Shown one piece after another: positions 26,002-33,801 of a DNA stretch of 37,964 bases. The stretch covers positions 1 to 37,964 of the forward strand of contig JAQSXO010000002.1 of assembly GCA_029256625.1 (NCBI GenBank), given 5' to 3'. This DNA comes from Cellulosimicrobium sp. (GTDB lineage Bacteria > Actinomycetota > Actinomycetes > Actinomycetales > Cellulomonadaceae). Position 1 is the stretch's first letter, and the number at the start of each line of letters is the position of its first letter. Under the pieces are notes generated by a model. That model worked only from the letters and a program-made list of their open reading frames with translations. It searched no databases and had not been told where the DNA came from. Both the position numbers and the translations under genes were made by a program.

Positions 26002-28038
26002 ATGAGGGTCCTCCGCGTCTCGCACAGCGCCGTGGTCGCCGCGTGGCGCGAGCGCGAGCGCCTGCTGCGCGCGGCGGGCGTCGACGTCCACCTCGTCTCG
26101 GCCCGGGAGTGGGACGAGGGCGGCAGCCGGGTCGCGCTGCGGCCCGGCCCGGACGAGCCGGTGCGCGGGGTCCGCACGTTCGGCTCTCACCCGGCGCTGT
26201 TCGTCTACGACCCGGTCGCGCTCTGGCGGGTCCTCGGCGCGGAGTGGGACGTGGTCGACCTCCACGAGGAGCCGTTCGCCCTCGCGACCGCCGAGGTCCT
26301 CGCGCTGCGCTCCCTGCGCGCCGCCGTCGACCGGCTCCGGGGGCGCGCGGCCTCCCGCACGGCCGGCGCACCGTACGTCCTGTACTCCGCCCAGAACCTC
26401 GAGAAGCGCTACCCCTTCCCGTTCCGCACGTTCGAGGCCCGTGCCCTGCGCGGCGCGGCCGCGGTCTCGGTCTGCAACGACGAGGCCGGACGGATCGTGC
26501 GCGCGAAGGGCGCGCGCGGCCTCGTCGAGACGATCCCGCTCGGCGTCGACCTCGACGTGTTCTCGCCCGCCGGCACGGGACCGCGAGAACGGGTCGGCGA
26601 CGCCACGACCGTGGGATACGTCGGCCGGCTCGCCGAGCACAAGGGCGTCGGCACCCTGCTCCGAGCCGTCGCCGACGACCCGCACCTGCACCTCCTCGTC
26701 GCCGGCGCCGGCCCGAGCGAGCGCGCGCTTCGGGAGCAGGCGCGCCCGTTCGGCGACCGGGTCCGGTTCGTCGGTCCCCTCGCCGACCACGAGCTGCCGG
26801 ACTTCTACCGCGGGCTGGACGTGCTCGCCGTCCCGTCGCGCGAGACGCCCGGCTGGGTCGAGCAGTTCGGGCGCGTGGCGGTCGAGGCGATGGCGTGCGG
26901 CGTCCCGGTCGTCGCGAGCGACAGCGGCGCGCTGCCCGACGTCGTCGGGGGCGCCGGCCTGCTCGTGCCGCCCGACGACCCGGCGGCGCTGCGCGACGCG
27001 CTCCTGCACGTCACCACGGAGCCCGGCCTGGCGACCCGGCTGCGAGCCGCCGGGATCGACCGGGCGCGGTCGTGCTCCTGGGGGGAGGTCGCGCGCCGCT
27101 ACCGCGCGGTCTACGAGGCGGTCACCTCCCGAGGAGAGGACCCCGGGTCGCGCGGCGCGGCCGCGCAGACGGCGCCGCTCGACCTGCCCGAGGTCGTCCT
27201 CGTCGCGTACGGGTCGCCCGACCTCGTCCGCTCCGCCCTCGCGCCGCTCGTGGGCAGGCTGCCCCTCACCGTCGTCGACAACTCGTCGCTCGCGGAGATC
27301 CGCGAGGTCGCGGAGCTGGCCGGGGCCCGCTACCTCGACCCCGGTCGCAACGGCGGATTCGCGGCCGGCGTGAACCACGGGCTCGCCCACCGTCAGGCCC
27401 CGGGACGTGACGTGCTGCTGCTCAACCCCGACGCCGTGGTCTCCCTCGAGGACGTCGCGGCGCTCCAGCGTGCGCTCCGTGCCCACGCACGCATCGCGAG
27501 CGTCGGGCCCGCGCAGGTCGACGGCGACGGGACCCCGGCACGCGTCGTCTGGCCCTACCCGTCGCCCGCCGCGACGTGGGCGGAGGCGGTCGGGCTCGGG
27601 CGGTTCCGCCCGACCCCGCCCGACCGCAGCTTCGTCATCGGGTCCGTGCTCCTCCTGCGGGCCGAGGCGATCGCCGACGTCGGCGTCCTCGACGAGCGCT
27701 TCTTCCTGTACGCGGAGGAGACCGACTGGGCGTACCGCGCCAACCTCCGCGGCTGGCGGCACGTCGCGGTCCCGGACGTCCGCGCGACGCACCTGGGCGG
27801 CGCGACGAGCTCCGACCCCACCCGGCGCGAGACCCACTTCCACGCGTCCCAGGAGCGCTACCTGCGCAAGCACCACGGGGCCACGGGCTGGCACGCCGCG
27901 CGCGCCGGCGCCGTCGCCGGGGCCGCGGTCCGCTCCGTCGCGCTGCGCGGCCCCGACCGCGACCTCGCGAGGCGACGCCTGCGGCTGTACCTGCGCGGCC
28001 CTGTCCGGGCAGAGGCGCTGCTGGGACGGTCGGGGTGA
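26002..28038 (+). CDS. Two-domain glycosyltransferase: N-terminal GT4, C-terminal GT2
   Basis: N-part: TVGYVGRLAEHKGVGTLLRAV...AVPSRETPGWVEQFGRVAVEAMACGVPVVASDSGALPDVVG. C-part: LPEVVLVAYGSPDLVRSALAPLVGRLPLTVVDNSS...GARYLDPGRNGGFAAGVNHGLAH...LLLNPDAVVS...FLYAEETDWAYRANLRGW. Confidence 0.85.
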   Translation: MRVLRVSHSAVVAAWRERERLLRAAGVDVHLVSAREWDEGGSRVALRPGPDEPVRGVRTFGSHPALFVYDPVALWRVLGAEWDVVDLHEEPFALATAEVLALRSLRAAVDRLRGRAASRTAGAPYVLYSAQNLEKRYPFPFRTFEARALRGAAAVSVCNDEAGRIVRAKGARGLVETIPLGVDLDVFSPAGTGPRERVGDATTVGYVGRLAEHKGVGTLLRAVADDPHLHLLVAGAGPSERALREQARPFGDRVRFVGPLADHELPDFYRGLDVLAVPSRETPGWVEQFGRVAVEAMACGVPVVASDSGALPDVVGGAGLLVPPDDPAALRDALLHVTTEPGLATRLRAAGIDRARSCSWGEVARRYRAVYEAVTSRGEDPGSRGAAAQTAPLDLPEVVLVAYGSPDLVRSALAPLVGRLPLTVVDNSSLAEIREVAELAGARYLDPGRNGGFAAGVNHGLAHRQAPGRDVLLLNPDAVVSLEDVAALQRALRAHARIASVGPAQVDGDGTPARVVWPYPSPAATWAEAVGLGRFRPTPPDRSFVIGSVLLLRAEAIADVGVLDERFFLYAEETDWAYRANLRGWRHVAVPDVRATHLGGATSSDPTRRETHFHASQERYLRKHHGATGWHAARAGAVAGAAVRSVALRGPDRDLARRRLRLYLRGPVRAEALLGRSG

Positions 28039-29366
28039 TCCGGCGGTCCGCGACATGGGCGGCCGGCGCCGTGCTCGTCGCCGCGGTGCTGGTGGGCATC
28101 GGGGTCCTCGTCCCGGACTACACGCTCTTCGCGCTCGCGGCCGCGGTCGTCGTCCTCGCGCTCGGCCTCACGGCGTACGACCCCGTGGCCATCCCCGTCC
28201 TGACCATGCCCGCGCTGGTGGTCGTCCAGCGCGTGGGTGGCGAGGGGGTGAACCTCTCCCTGAGCGACTTCGTGCTCTTCGCCGGGTTCTGGTTCGCCGC
28301 GTTCTTCGCACCCCGACCGTTCTCGCGCCCGTTCCGGACGATGCTCTGGCTGTCCGTCGTCTACCAGGCGGCGACCCTCTTCACGGTCCTCGTCAACCCC
28401 TACGTCCAGAACACCGTCGAGTGGTTCCACGCCTGGCTCTCCGTCGCCGGAGCGCTCCTGGTCGGGTGGGCGGTCGGCCGCGCAGGGCGCGCGCGCATCG
28501 GGCTGACGCTCTTCCTCGTGCCGTCCCTGGCCATCGCGGCGCTGACGTGCGTCGTCGCGGTCCAGCAGCTCGCGTCCGGCAACACCGGCCCCGTCTACCT
28601 CGAGTGGCCGTACGGGATGCACAAGAACTTCATCGGCTGCGTGCTCGCGTTCTCGGCGCTCGTCGCCTACGCACGGCCCTGGTGGGTGGGGTGGCCCCGC
28701 TGGTTCTCGCTCCTGTCCTTCTGGCTCTGCTCGCTCGCGGTCGTCGCGTCCCAGGCACGCCAGGCGATCGTCGGGCTGGCGATCGGGATCATCCTCGTCA
28801 CGCTCCGCGCCGACCCCGACCGCAAGCGGTCCCGGCTCATCCTGCTGGCCGTGATCCCCGGCGCCTACTTCGTGTGGAACGAGGTGCGCGAGCAGCTCGC
28901 GTCGGGGGACCAGTTCAACTCGGCGTACCAGCGCCTCACCTGGTACGAGCAGGCGCTGGAGGTGTGGCGCGAGAACCCCTGGGTGGGGGTCGGTCTGCGG
29001 TGGTGGGTCGCAGGGCGCACGGAGTACGGCTTCCAGCCTCCTAACGCGGAGCTCGAGGTGCTGTCCTCGGCGGGCCTCGTCGGCCTGACCGGATTCCTCG
29101 TCCTGTTCGTCGGGTCGCTCGTCGTGCTGTGGCGGCTCAACCCCCGGTTCGGGACCCTCGCGTTCAGCGTCGTCCTCATGCGACTCATCCAAGGTCAGTT
29201 CGACCTGTTCTGGGCCTCCGTCGTGGTCTCCGTCCCGTTCGCTATCGCGGGCGTCTGCCTCGGCGCGGAGGCGTACGCCCGCTCGCGGCACGACGTCCGG
29301 GCCGGGGTCCTGCCGCCGACGCGAGACCGGCACCTGCGCTCGCTCCAGGAGATGGCGGAGGCATGA
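28035..29366 (+). CDS. O-antigen ligase/polymerase (Wzy/WaaL-like) integral membrane protein
   Basis: Many TM segments; WYEQALEVWRENPWVGVGLRWWVAGRTEYGFQPPNAELEVLSSAGLVGLTGFLVLF typical of O-antigen ligase family; GTGA overlap. Confidence 0.83.
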   Translation: MIRRSATWAAGAVLVAAVLVGIGVLVPDYTLFALAAAVVVLALGLTAYDPVAIPVLTMPALVVVQRVGGEGVNLSLSDFVLFAGFWFAAFFAPRPFSRPFRTMLWLSVVYQAATLFTVLVNPYVQNTVEWFHAWLSVAGALLVGWAVGRAGRARIGLTLFLVPSLAIAALTCVVAVQQLASGNTGPVYLEWPYGMHKNFIGCVLAFSALVAYARPWWVGWPRWFSLLSFWLCSLAVVASQARQAIVGLAIGIILVTLRADPDRKRSRLILLAVIPGAYFVWNEVREQLASGDQFNSAYQRLTWYEQALEVWRENPWVGVGLRWWVAGRTEYGFQPPNAELEVLSSAGLVGLTGFLVLFVGSLVVLWRLNPRFGTLAFSVVLMRLIQGQFDLFWASVVVSVPFAIAGVCLGAEAYARSRHDVRAGVLPPTRDRHLRSLQEMAEA

Positions 29367-30481
29367 GGATCCTGCAGATCGTCCCGACGATCGGGCCCGG
29401 GACGGGCGTGGGCGCCGTCGCGCACCACCTCGAGGAGGAGTGGCTGCGGCGCGGCGCGACCGTCGAGCGGTTCACCCTCGAGGACGCGCGCGGCGGCTGG
29501 CTGCCCGAGCCGGGTCCGGGGCTGCGGGGCAAGCTCGTCCTCGTCGCCCGCGTCGTGTGGTTCTCGACCGTCGGCACGGTCCTCGCGCGTCGTGCGGCCC
29601 GGCGCCCGGACACCGTCAGCATCTGCCACAACGACGCCCTGGCGGGCGACGTGTACGTCAACCACGGGATCCTCCAGGCCGCGATGCGCTCCCGCGGACG
29701 GTACGCCCTGCGCATGCTGCGCAACCCGGTCCACCTCTTCATCGCGGCGCGCGACCGGTGGCGCTACTCGCACCGCACGCACCGCGTCGTCGTCGACCTC
29801 GTGACGGAGGAGGACGCCGCGCTGCGCCGGACCTACCCCCGGCTCGCCGTGCCCACCGTCGTGATCGGCAACGGCGTCGACGTCCGACGGTACCGGCCCC
29901 CGACACCGCGCGAACGCACCGACGCCCGCACCGCGCTCGGTGTCGAGGACGCCCGCACCGTCGTCGTGTTCGTCGGGCACGAGTTCGACCGCAAAGGGCT
30001 CCCCCAGGTCCTGGCCGCGCTCGCCCGGCTCGACGACGGCACGCATCTCGTCGTCGCGGGCGGCACGGCCGACATGGTCGCCGCGGTGCAGCACGAGGCG
30101 GCGGTCCGCGGCATCGCGCAGCGGGTGCACCTGCTCGGGCGCACGCCCGACCCGCGCCAGGCCCTGCACGCCGCCGACGTGCTCGCCCTCCCCAGCGCGT
30201 ACGAGTCCTACGGCCTCGTCGTGCTCGAGGCGCTCGCCTGCGGAGTGCCCGTCGTCGCCACCCCCGTCGGGTGCGTCCCGGACGTGGTCGAGGCGGGCCG
30301 CACGGGGCACGTGACACCTGCCGAGCCCGAGGCGATCGCGGCTGCCGTCCGCGACCTGGCAGGGCGCGACCGGGAGGCGCTCGCCCGTGCCGCCCGCGAG
30401 ACGGCCGAGCAGCACTCCTGGACGGCGGTCGCCGACCGCTACCTCAAGCTCTTCGAACGACTGGAGGGGACGCCCCGGTGA
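29363..30481 (+). CDS. Glycosyltransferase family 4
   Basis: MRILQIVPTIGPGTGVGAVAHHLEEEWLRRGATVERF...VVFVGHEFDRKGLPQVLAAL...ALPSAYESYGLVVLEALACGVPVVATPVGCVPDVV; ATGA overlap. Confidence 0.88.
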   Translation: MRILQIVPTIGPGTGVGAVAHHLEEEWLRRGATVERFTLEDARGGWLPEPGPGLRGKLVLVARVVWFSTVGTVLARRAARRPDTVSICHNDALAGDVYVNHGILQAAMRSRGRYALRMLRNPVHLFIAARDRWRYSHRTHRVVVDLVTEEDAALRRTYPRLAVPTVVIGNGVDVRRYRPPTPRERTDARTALGVEDARTVVVFVGHEFDRKGLPQVLAALARLDDGTHLVVAGGTADMVAAVQHEAAVRGIAQRVHLLGRTPDPRQALHAADVLALPSAYESYGLVVLEALACGVPVVATPVGCVPDVVEAGRTGHVTPAEPEAIAAAVRDLAGRDREALARAARETAEQHSWTAVADRYLKLFERLEGTPR

Positions 30482-31527
30482 GGATCGTGCACGCCGTCCG
30501 GTCGGACGGCTTCGCCGGCGTCGAGCGCCACGTCGCGCTCCTCGCGCGCGCGCAGGCAGCCGCCGGCCACCAGGTGGCCGTCGTCGGTGGACGGCCCGAC
30601 GCGATGGGGGACGCGCTGGCGGGCGCACCCGTCCGTCAGCGCTCCGCGTCGACGACCCTCGAGGTGGCGCGTGCGCTGCGTCGGCTGTCGTCGGGGTCCG
30701 ACGTCGTGCACGTCCACATGACCGCCGCGGAGGTCGGCGCGACGATCTCCGGCGTCGGGCACGGCCCGGGCCGGCCGGTCGTCGTGACCACGCGGCACTT
30801 CGCGGGTCGCCGCGGCCACGGCCTGCTGGGCCCCCTCGTCTCGGCCGTCGCCCGCCGCGACGTGACCGCGCAGATCGCGATCAGCAGGTTCGTCGCGGAG
30901 CACGTCGACGGCGAGAGCGTCGTCGTGCACCCCGGCGTCGCGCGCCGCGAACCGCTCGCCCCCGCGGCCGACCGCGACCGGGTCGTCCTCCTCGCACAGC
31001 GGCTCGAGCCCGAGAAGCGCACCGACCTGGGCCTGCGCGCCTTCGCGGCGTCGCGGCTCGCGGCTGACGGCTGGAGGCTCGACGTCGTCGGGGACGGCTC
31101 GCTCCGCGCGGAGACGGAACGTCTGGCGACGTCCCTGGGGCTCGACGGAGCGGTCCGGTTCCGCGGGCACCGGGCCGACGTGCACCTCCTCATGGCGCAC
31201 GCCGCGATCCTCCTCGCACCCTGCCCGGTGGAGGGTCTGGGACTCTCGGTGCTCGAGGCGATGGCCGCGGGTCTGCCCGTCGTCGCCGCCGACGCCGGGG
31301 GCCACCGCGAGACGCTCGCCGGGCTGGATCCCGCCGCCCTCTACGCGGCGCTCGACCCGTCGGCCGCAGCAGCCTCCCTGCGTGCGCTGGCCGGCGCGAC
31401 GGGACGGCGGGAGGCGTACGGGCTGGCCGCGGCCCGTGCGCAGCGGGCCCGGTTCACCCCCGACGCGCAGTACCACGCGACCGACGCCGTCTACCGGGCC
31501 GCCCTCGCGGGACGGGACGACGCATGA
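30478..31527 (+). CDS. Glycosyltransferase family 4
   Basis: VRIVHAVRSDGFAGVERHVALLARAQAAAGHQVAVVGG...VVLLAQRLEPEKRTDLGLRAF...LAPCPVEGLGLSVLEAMAAGLPVVAADAGGHRETL; GTGA overlap. Confidence 0.88.
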   Translation: MRIVHAVRSDGFAGVERHVALLARAQAAAGHQVAVVGGRPDAMGDALAGAPVRQRSASTTLEVARALRRLSSGSDVVHVHMTAAEVGATISGVGHGPGRPVVVTTRHFAGRRGHGLLGPLVSAVARRDVTAQIAISRFVAEHVDGESVVVHPGVARREPLAPAADRDRVVLLAQRLEPEKRTDLGLRAFAASRLAADGWRLDVVGDGSLRAETERLATSLGLDGAVRFRGHRADVHLLMAHAAILLAPCPVEGLGLSVLEAMAAGLPVVAADAGGHRETLAGLDPAALYAALDPSAAAASLRALAGATGRREAYGLAAARAQRARFTPDAQYHATDAVYRAALAGRDDA

Positions 31528-32669
31528 CCGATCTCGTCGTGGTGTCTCTCGAGGCGTGGGACCTCGTCTGGCGGCGCAACCAGTACCTGGTCGCCGAGCT
31601 CCTGCGCGCCGACCCCGGACTGCGGGTGCTCTTCGTCGAGCCGGCGGCGGACCCGTTGCACGAGGCACGGCGCGGTTTCCGCCCCCGGCCCGGGCGCGGG
31701 CTCCGCCCCGGCCCGGGCGTCGCGGGCGTGGGGGACGGTCGGCTCTGGCTGTACCAGCCCACGAAGATCCTGCCCCGCAAGCTCGACCCCCGTGTCGACG
31801 ACCGCCTCGCGGCGCTGGTGCGGCGCGCAGCGCGGCGCGCGGGGATGCCGGCGCCGCTGCTGTGGGTCAACGACCCCGCCGCCGCTCGGCTCGCGGACTC
31901 GACCGCGTGGCCCGCGGTGTACGACGTCACGGACGACTGGCTCGCGTCGGACGTGACCCCGGACGAGCACCGTCGCCTCGTCGCCGACGAGGCGCTCCTC
32001 CTCCGCCGGTGCGAGGAGGTGACGGTGTGCTCGCCGCACCTGGTCGCCGCCAAGGGTCGCGACCGGGTCGTCACGCTCCTCACCAACGGCGTCGACGTCG
32101 ACCGGTACCGGACGCCCACGGCGCGTCCCGACGACCTGCCGCCCGGACCGGTCGGGCTCTACCTCGGCACGGTCCACCGCGACCGGTTCGACGTCGACCT
32201 GCTCCACCGGACCGCGCGCCGGCTGGCCGGGACAGCGACGATCGTCGTGGTGGGTCCGGTCCTCGACCTCACGACGGCCGAGTACCGGGCGCTCCAGGAC
32301 GACGGGGTGGTGATGCTCGGGCGGAGATCGTGGCAGGAGGTCCCCGCGTACCTGCAGCACGCCGACGTCCTGCTCGTGCCGCACCTGGTCAACGACTTCA
32401 CCGACAGCCTGGACCCGATCAAGCTCTATGAGTACCGCGCCGTGGATCGACCGGTCGTGGCCACGCCGGTCGCCGGGTTCCGCGACGGTCACGACCCGCG
32501 CGTCGTGGCCGTCGGCGCCTCCGACTTCCCGGACGCCGTCGTGCGGGTGCTGCACGAGCCGCCGGCCGGGCACGTCGACGACGACATCCCCACCTGGAGT
32601 GGTCAGGCCGCGCTCATGGCCGAGGTCCTGGGTAGGGCACGCCGGCGACGCGACGCCACGTCCGTGTGA
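31524..32669 (+). CDS. Glycosyltransferase (GT1/GT4-like, GT-B fold)
   Basis: LVVVSLEAWDLVWRRNQYLVAELLRADPGLRVLFVEPAADP...AVYDVTDDWLASDVTPDEHRRLVADEALLLRRCEEVTVCSPHLVAAKG...NGVDVDRYR...IKLYEYRAVDRPVVATPVAGF; ATGA overlap. Confidence 0.8.
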   Translation: MTDLVVVSLEAWDLVWRRNQYLVAELLRADPGLRVLFVEPAADPLHEARRGFRPRPGRGLRPGPGVAGVGDGRLWLYQPTKILPRKLDPRVDDRLAALVRRAARRAGMPAPLLWVNDPAAARLADSTAWPAVYDVTDDWLASDVTPDEHRRLVADEALLLRRCEEVTVCSPHLVAAKGRDRVVTLLTNGVDVDRYRTPTARPDDLPPGPVGLYLGTVHRDRFDVDLLHRTARRLAGTATIVVVGPVLDLTTAEYRALQDDGVVMLGRRSWQEVPAYLQHADVLLVPHLVNDFTDSLDPIKLYEYRAVDRPVVATPVAGFRDGHDPRVVAVGASDFPDAVVRVLHEPPAGHVDDDIPTWSGQAALMAEVLGRARRRRDATSV

Positions 32670-33801
32670 GGGTCGCCGCAGTCCGCGCGACGGGGAACCG
32701 CTCGCTCGCCGAGGCGAACGCGGCACGGCCGCGCCGTGCGGCTGCCGCGGGGTCGTCGAGGACCTCGATCACGGCAGCGGCCAGCGCGTCGACGTCTCCC
32801 GGCGGGACGAGGAGGCCGAGCGGATCGCCGGTCGGCTCGCCGTCGGGCGCGAGGATCTCCGTCACCCCGCCGGCCCGGGTCGCGACGACCGGGACGCCGC
32901 GCACCATCGCCTCGACGACGACCTGCCCGAACGGTTCCGGGACGGGCGACGCGTGGACGCAGACGGTCATCTCGTCGAGCTCGGCGGCGGTGTCCGCGCG
33001 GAACCCGACCCACTCCACGTGGTCGGAGACGCCGAGCCGCACCGCCTCGGAGTGCAGCAGCTCGGCGTGCTCCTCGGCGCCGAAGGTCGGTGCGCCGACC
33101 ACGCGGACCCGCGCGTCCGGGTGCCGCGCGAGGATCGCGGGCGTCGCCCGCACCAGCTCGAGCTGGCCCTTGGTGGGGCTCAGACGGCCCACGATCCCGA
33201 CGACGGGCGGACCCGCGGGGGCGGCGGCACGTGGTGCGGACGCCTGCCCCGGGGCGTACCCGGGGTAGGCGAGGACGGTCTCGACGGGAAGCGTCGCCGC
33301 GGTCGCCCGGGAGTTCACCACGACGGCCTGCGGCACGCGTGCGGCGCGGCGCACGAGGCGCACCAGGCGAGGCGGGAGGTAGTCGTCGGCGATCCGGTCG
33401 TGGACGTGCCAGACGAGCGGCGTGCGGGTGAGCCGGGCGGGGACGAGCGTCACGAGGTCCGCCTTGAGCGACGTCGTGTGGACGACGTCCGGGCGCAGCC
33501 TGCGCAGCCGTCCCGTCAGGCGCACGCCGTAGGCGGCGACGCGCACCGCGGTGACGACGTGACGGGGCGACAGCCGCCCAGCCCGGCGGCGATCCATGCC
33601 GCCGACGGCGCGGCTGATCGGGAGCACGTCCACGCGGACCCCCGCCTGCTCGAGTCGGCCTCGCAGCGGCCCGTCCTCGAAGAGCAGGACCCGGACGGTG
33701 ACGTGGTCCCCGAGCGCCTCGCACGCCCGGACCAGGGCGAGCTCCGCACCCCCCAGGTCCCCGGTGTGGTCGACGACGAGGACGCGGAGCCGGTCCGTCA
33801 C
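32614..33801 (-). CDS. Glycosyltransferase family 4
   Basis: VTDRLRVLVVDHTGDLGGAELALVRACEALGDHVTVRVLLFEDGPL...VGIVGRLSPTKGQLELVRATPAIL...PEPFGQVVVEAMVRGVPVVATRAGGVTEIL. Confidence 0.87.
   Translation of the reverse strand: MTDRLRVLVVDHTGDLGGAELALVRACEALGDHVTVRVLLFEDGPLRGRLEQAGVRVDVLPISRAVGGMDRRRAGRLSPRHVVTAVRVAAYGVRLTGRLRRLRPDVVHTTSLKADLVTLVPARLTRTPLVWHVHDRIADDYLPPRLVRLVRRAARVPQAVVVNSRATAATLPVETVLAYPGYAPGQASAPRAAAPAGPPVVGIVGRLSPTKGQLELVRATPAILARHPDARVRVVGAPTFGAEEHAELLHSEAVRLGVSDHVEWVGFRADTAAELDEMTVCVHASPVPEPFGQVVVEAMVRGVPVVATRAGGVTEILAPDGEPTGDPLGLLVPPGDVDALAAAVIEVLDDPAAAARRGRAAFASASERFPVARTAATLTRTWRRVAGVPYPGPRP

Noticed and set aside
24814-28056. 1080-aa minus-strand ORF
   Set aside because: Only its last 341 codons (24814-25836) are the SDR; the rest is antisense to the GT4-GT2 fusion and is low-complexity R/A/D/G, a typical high-GC shadow ORF.
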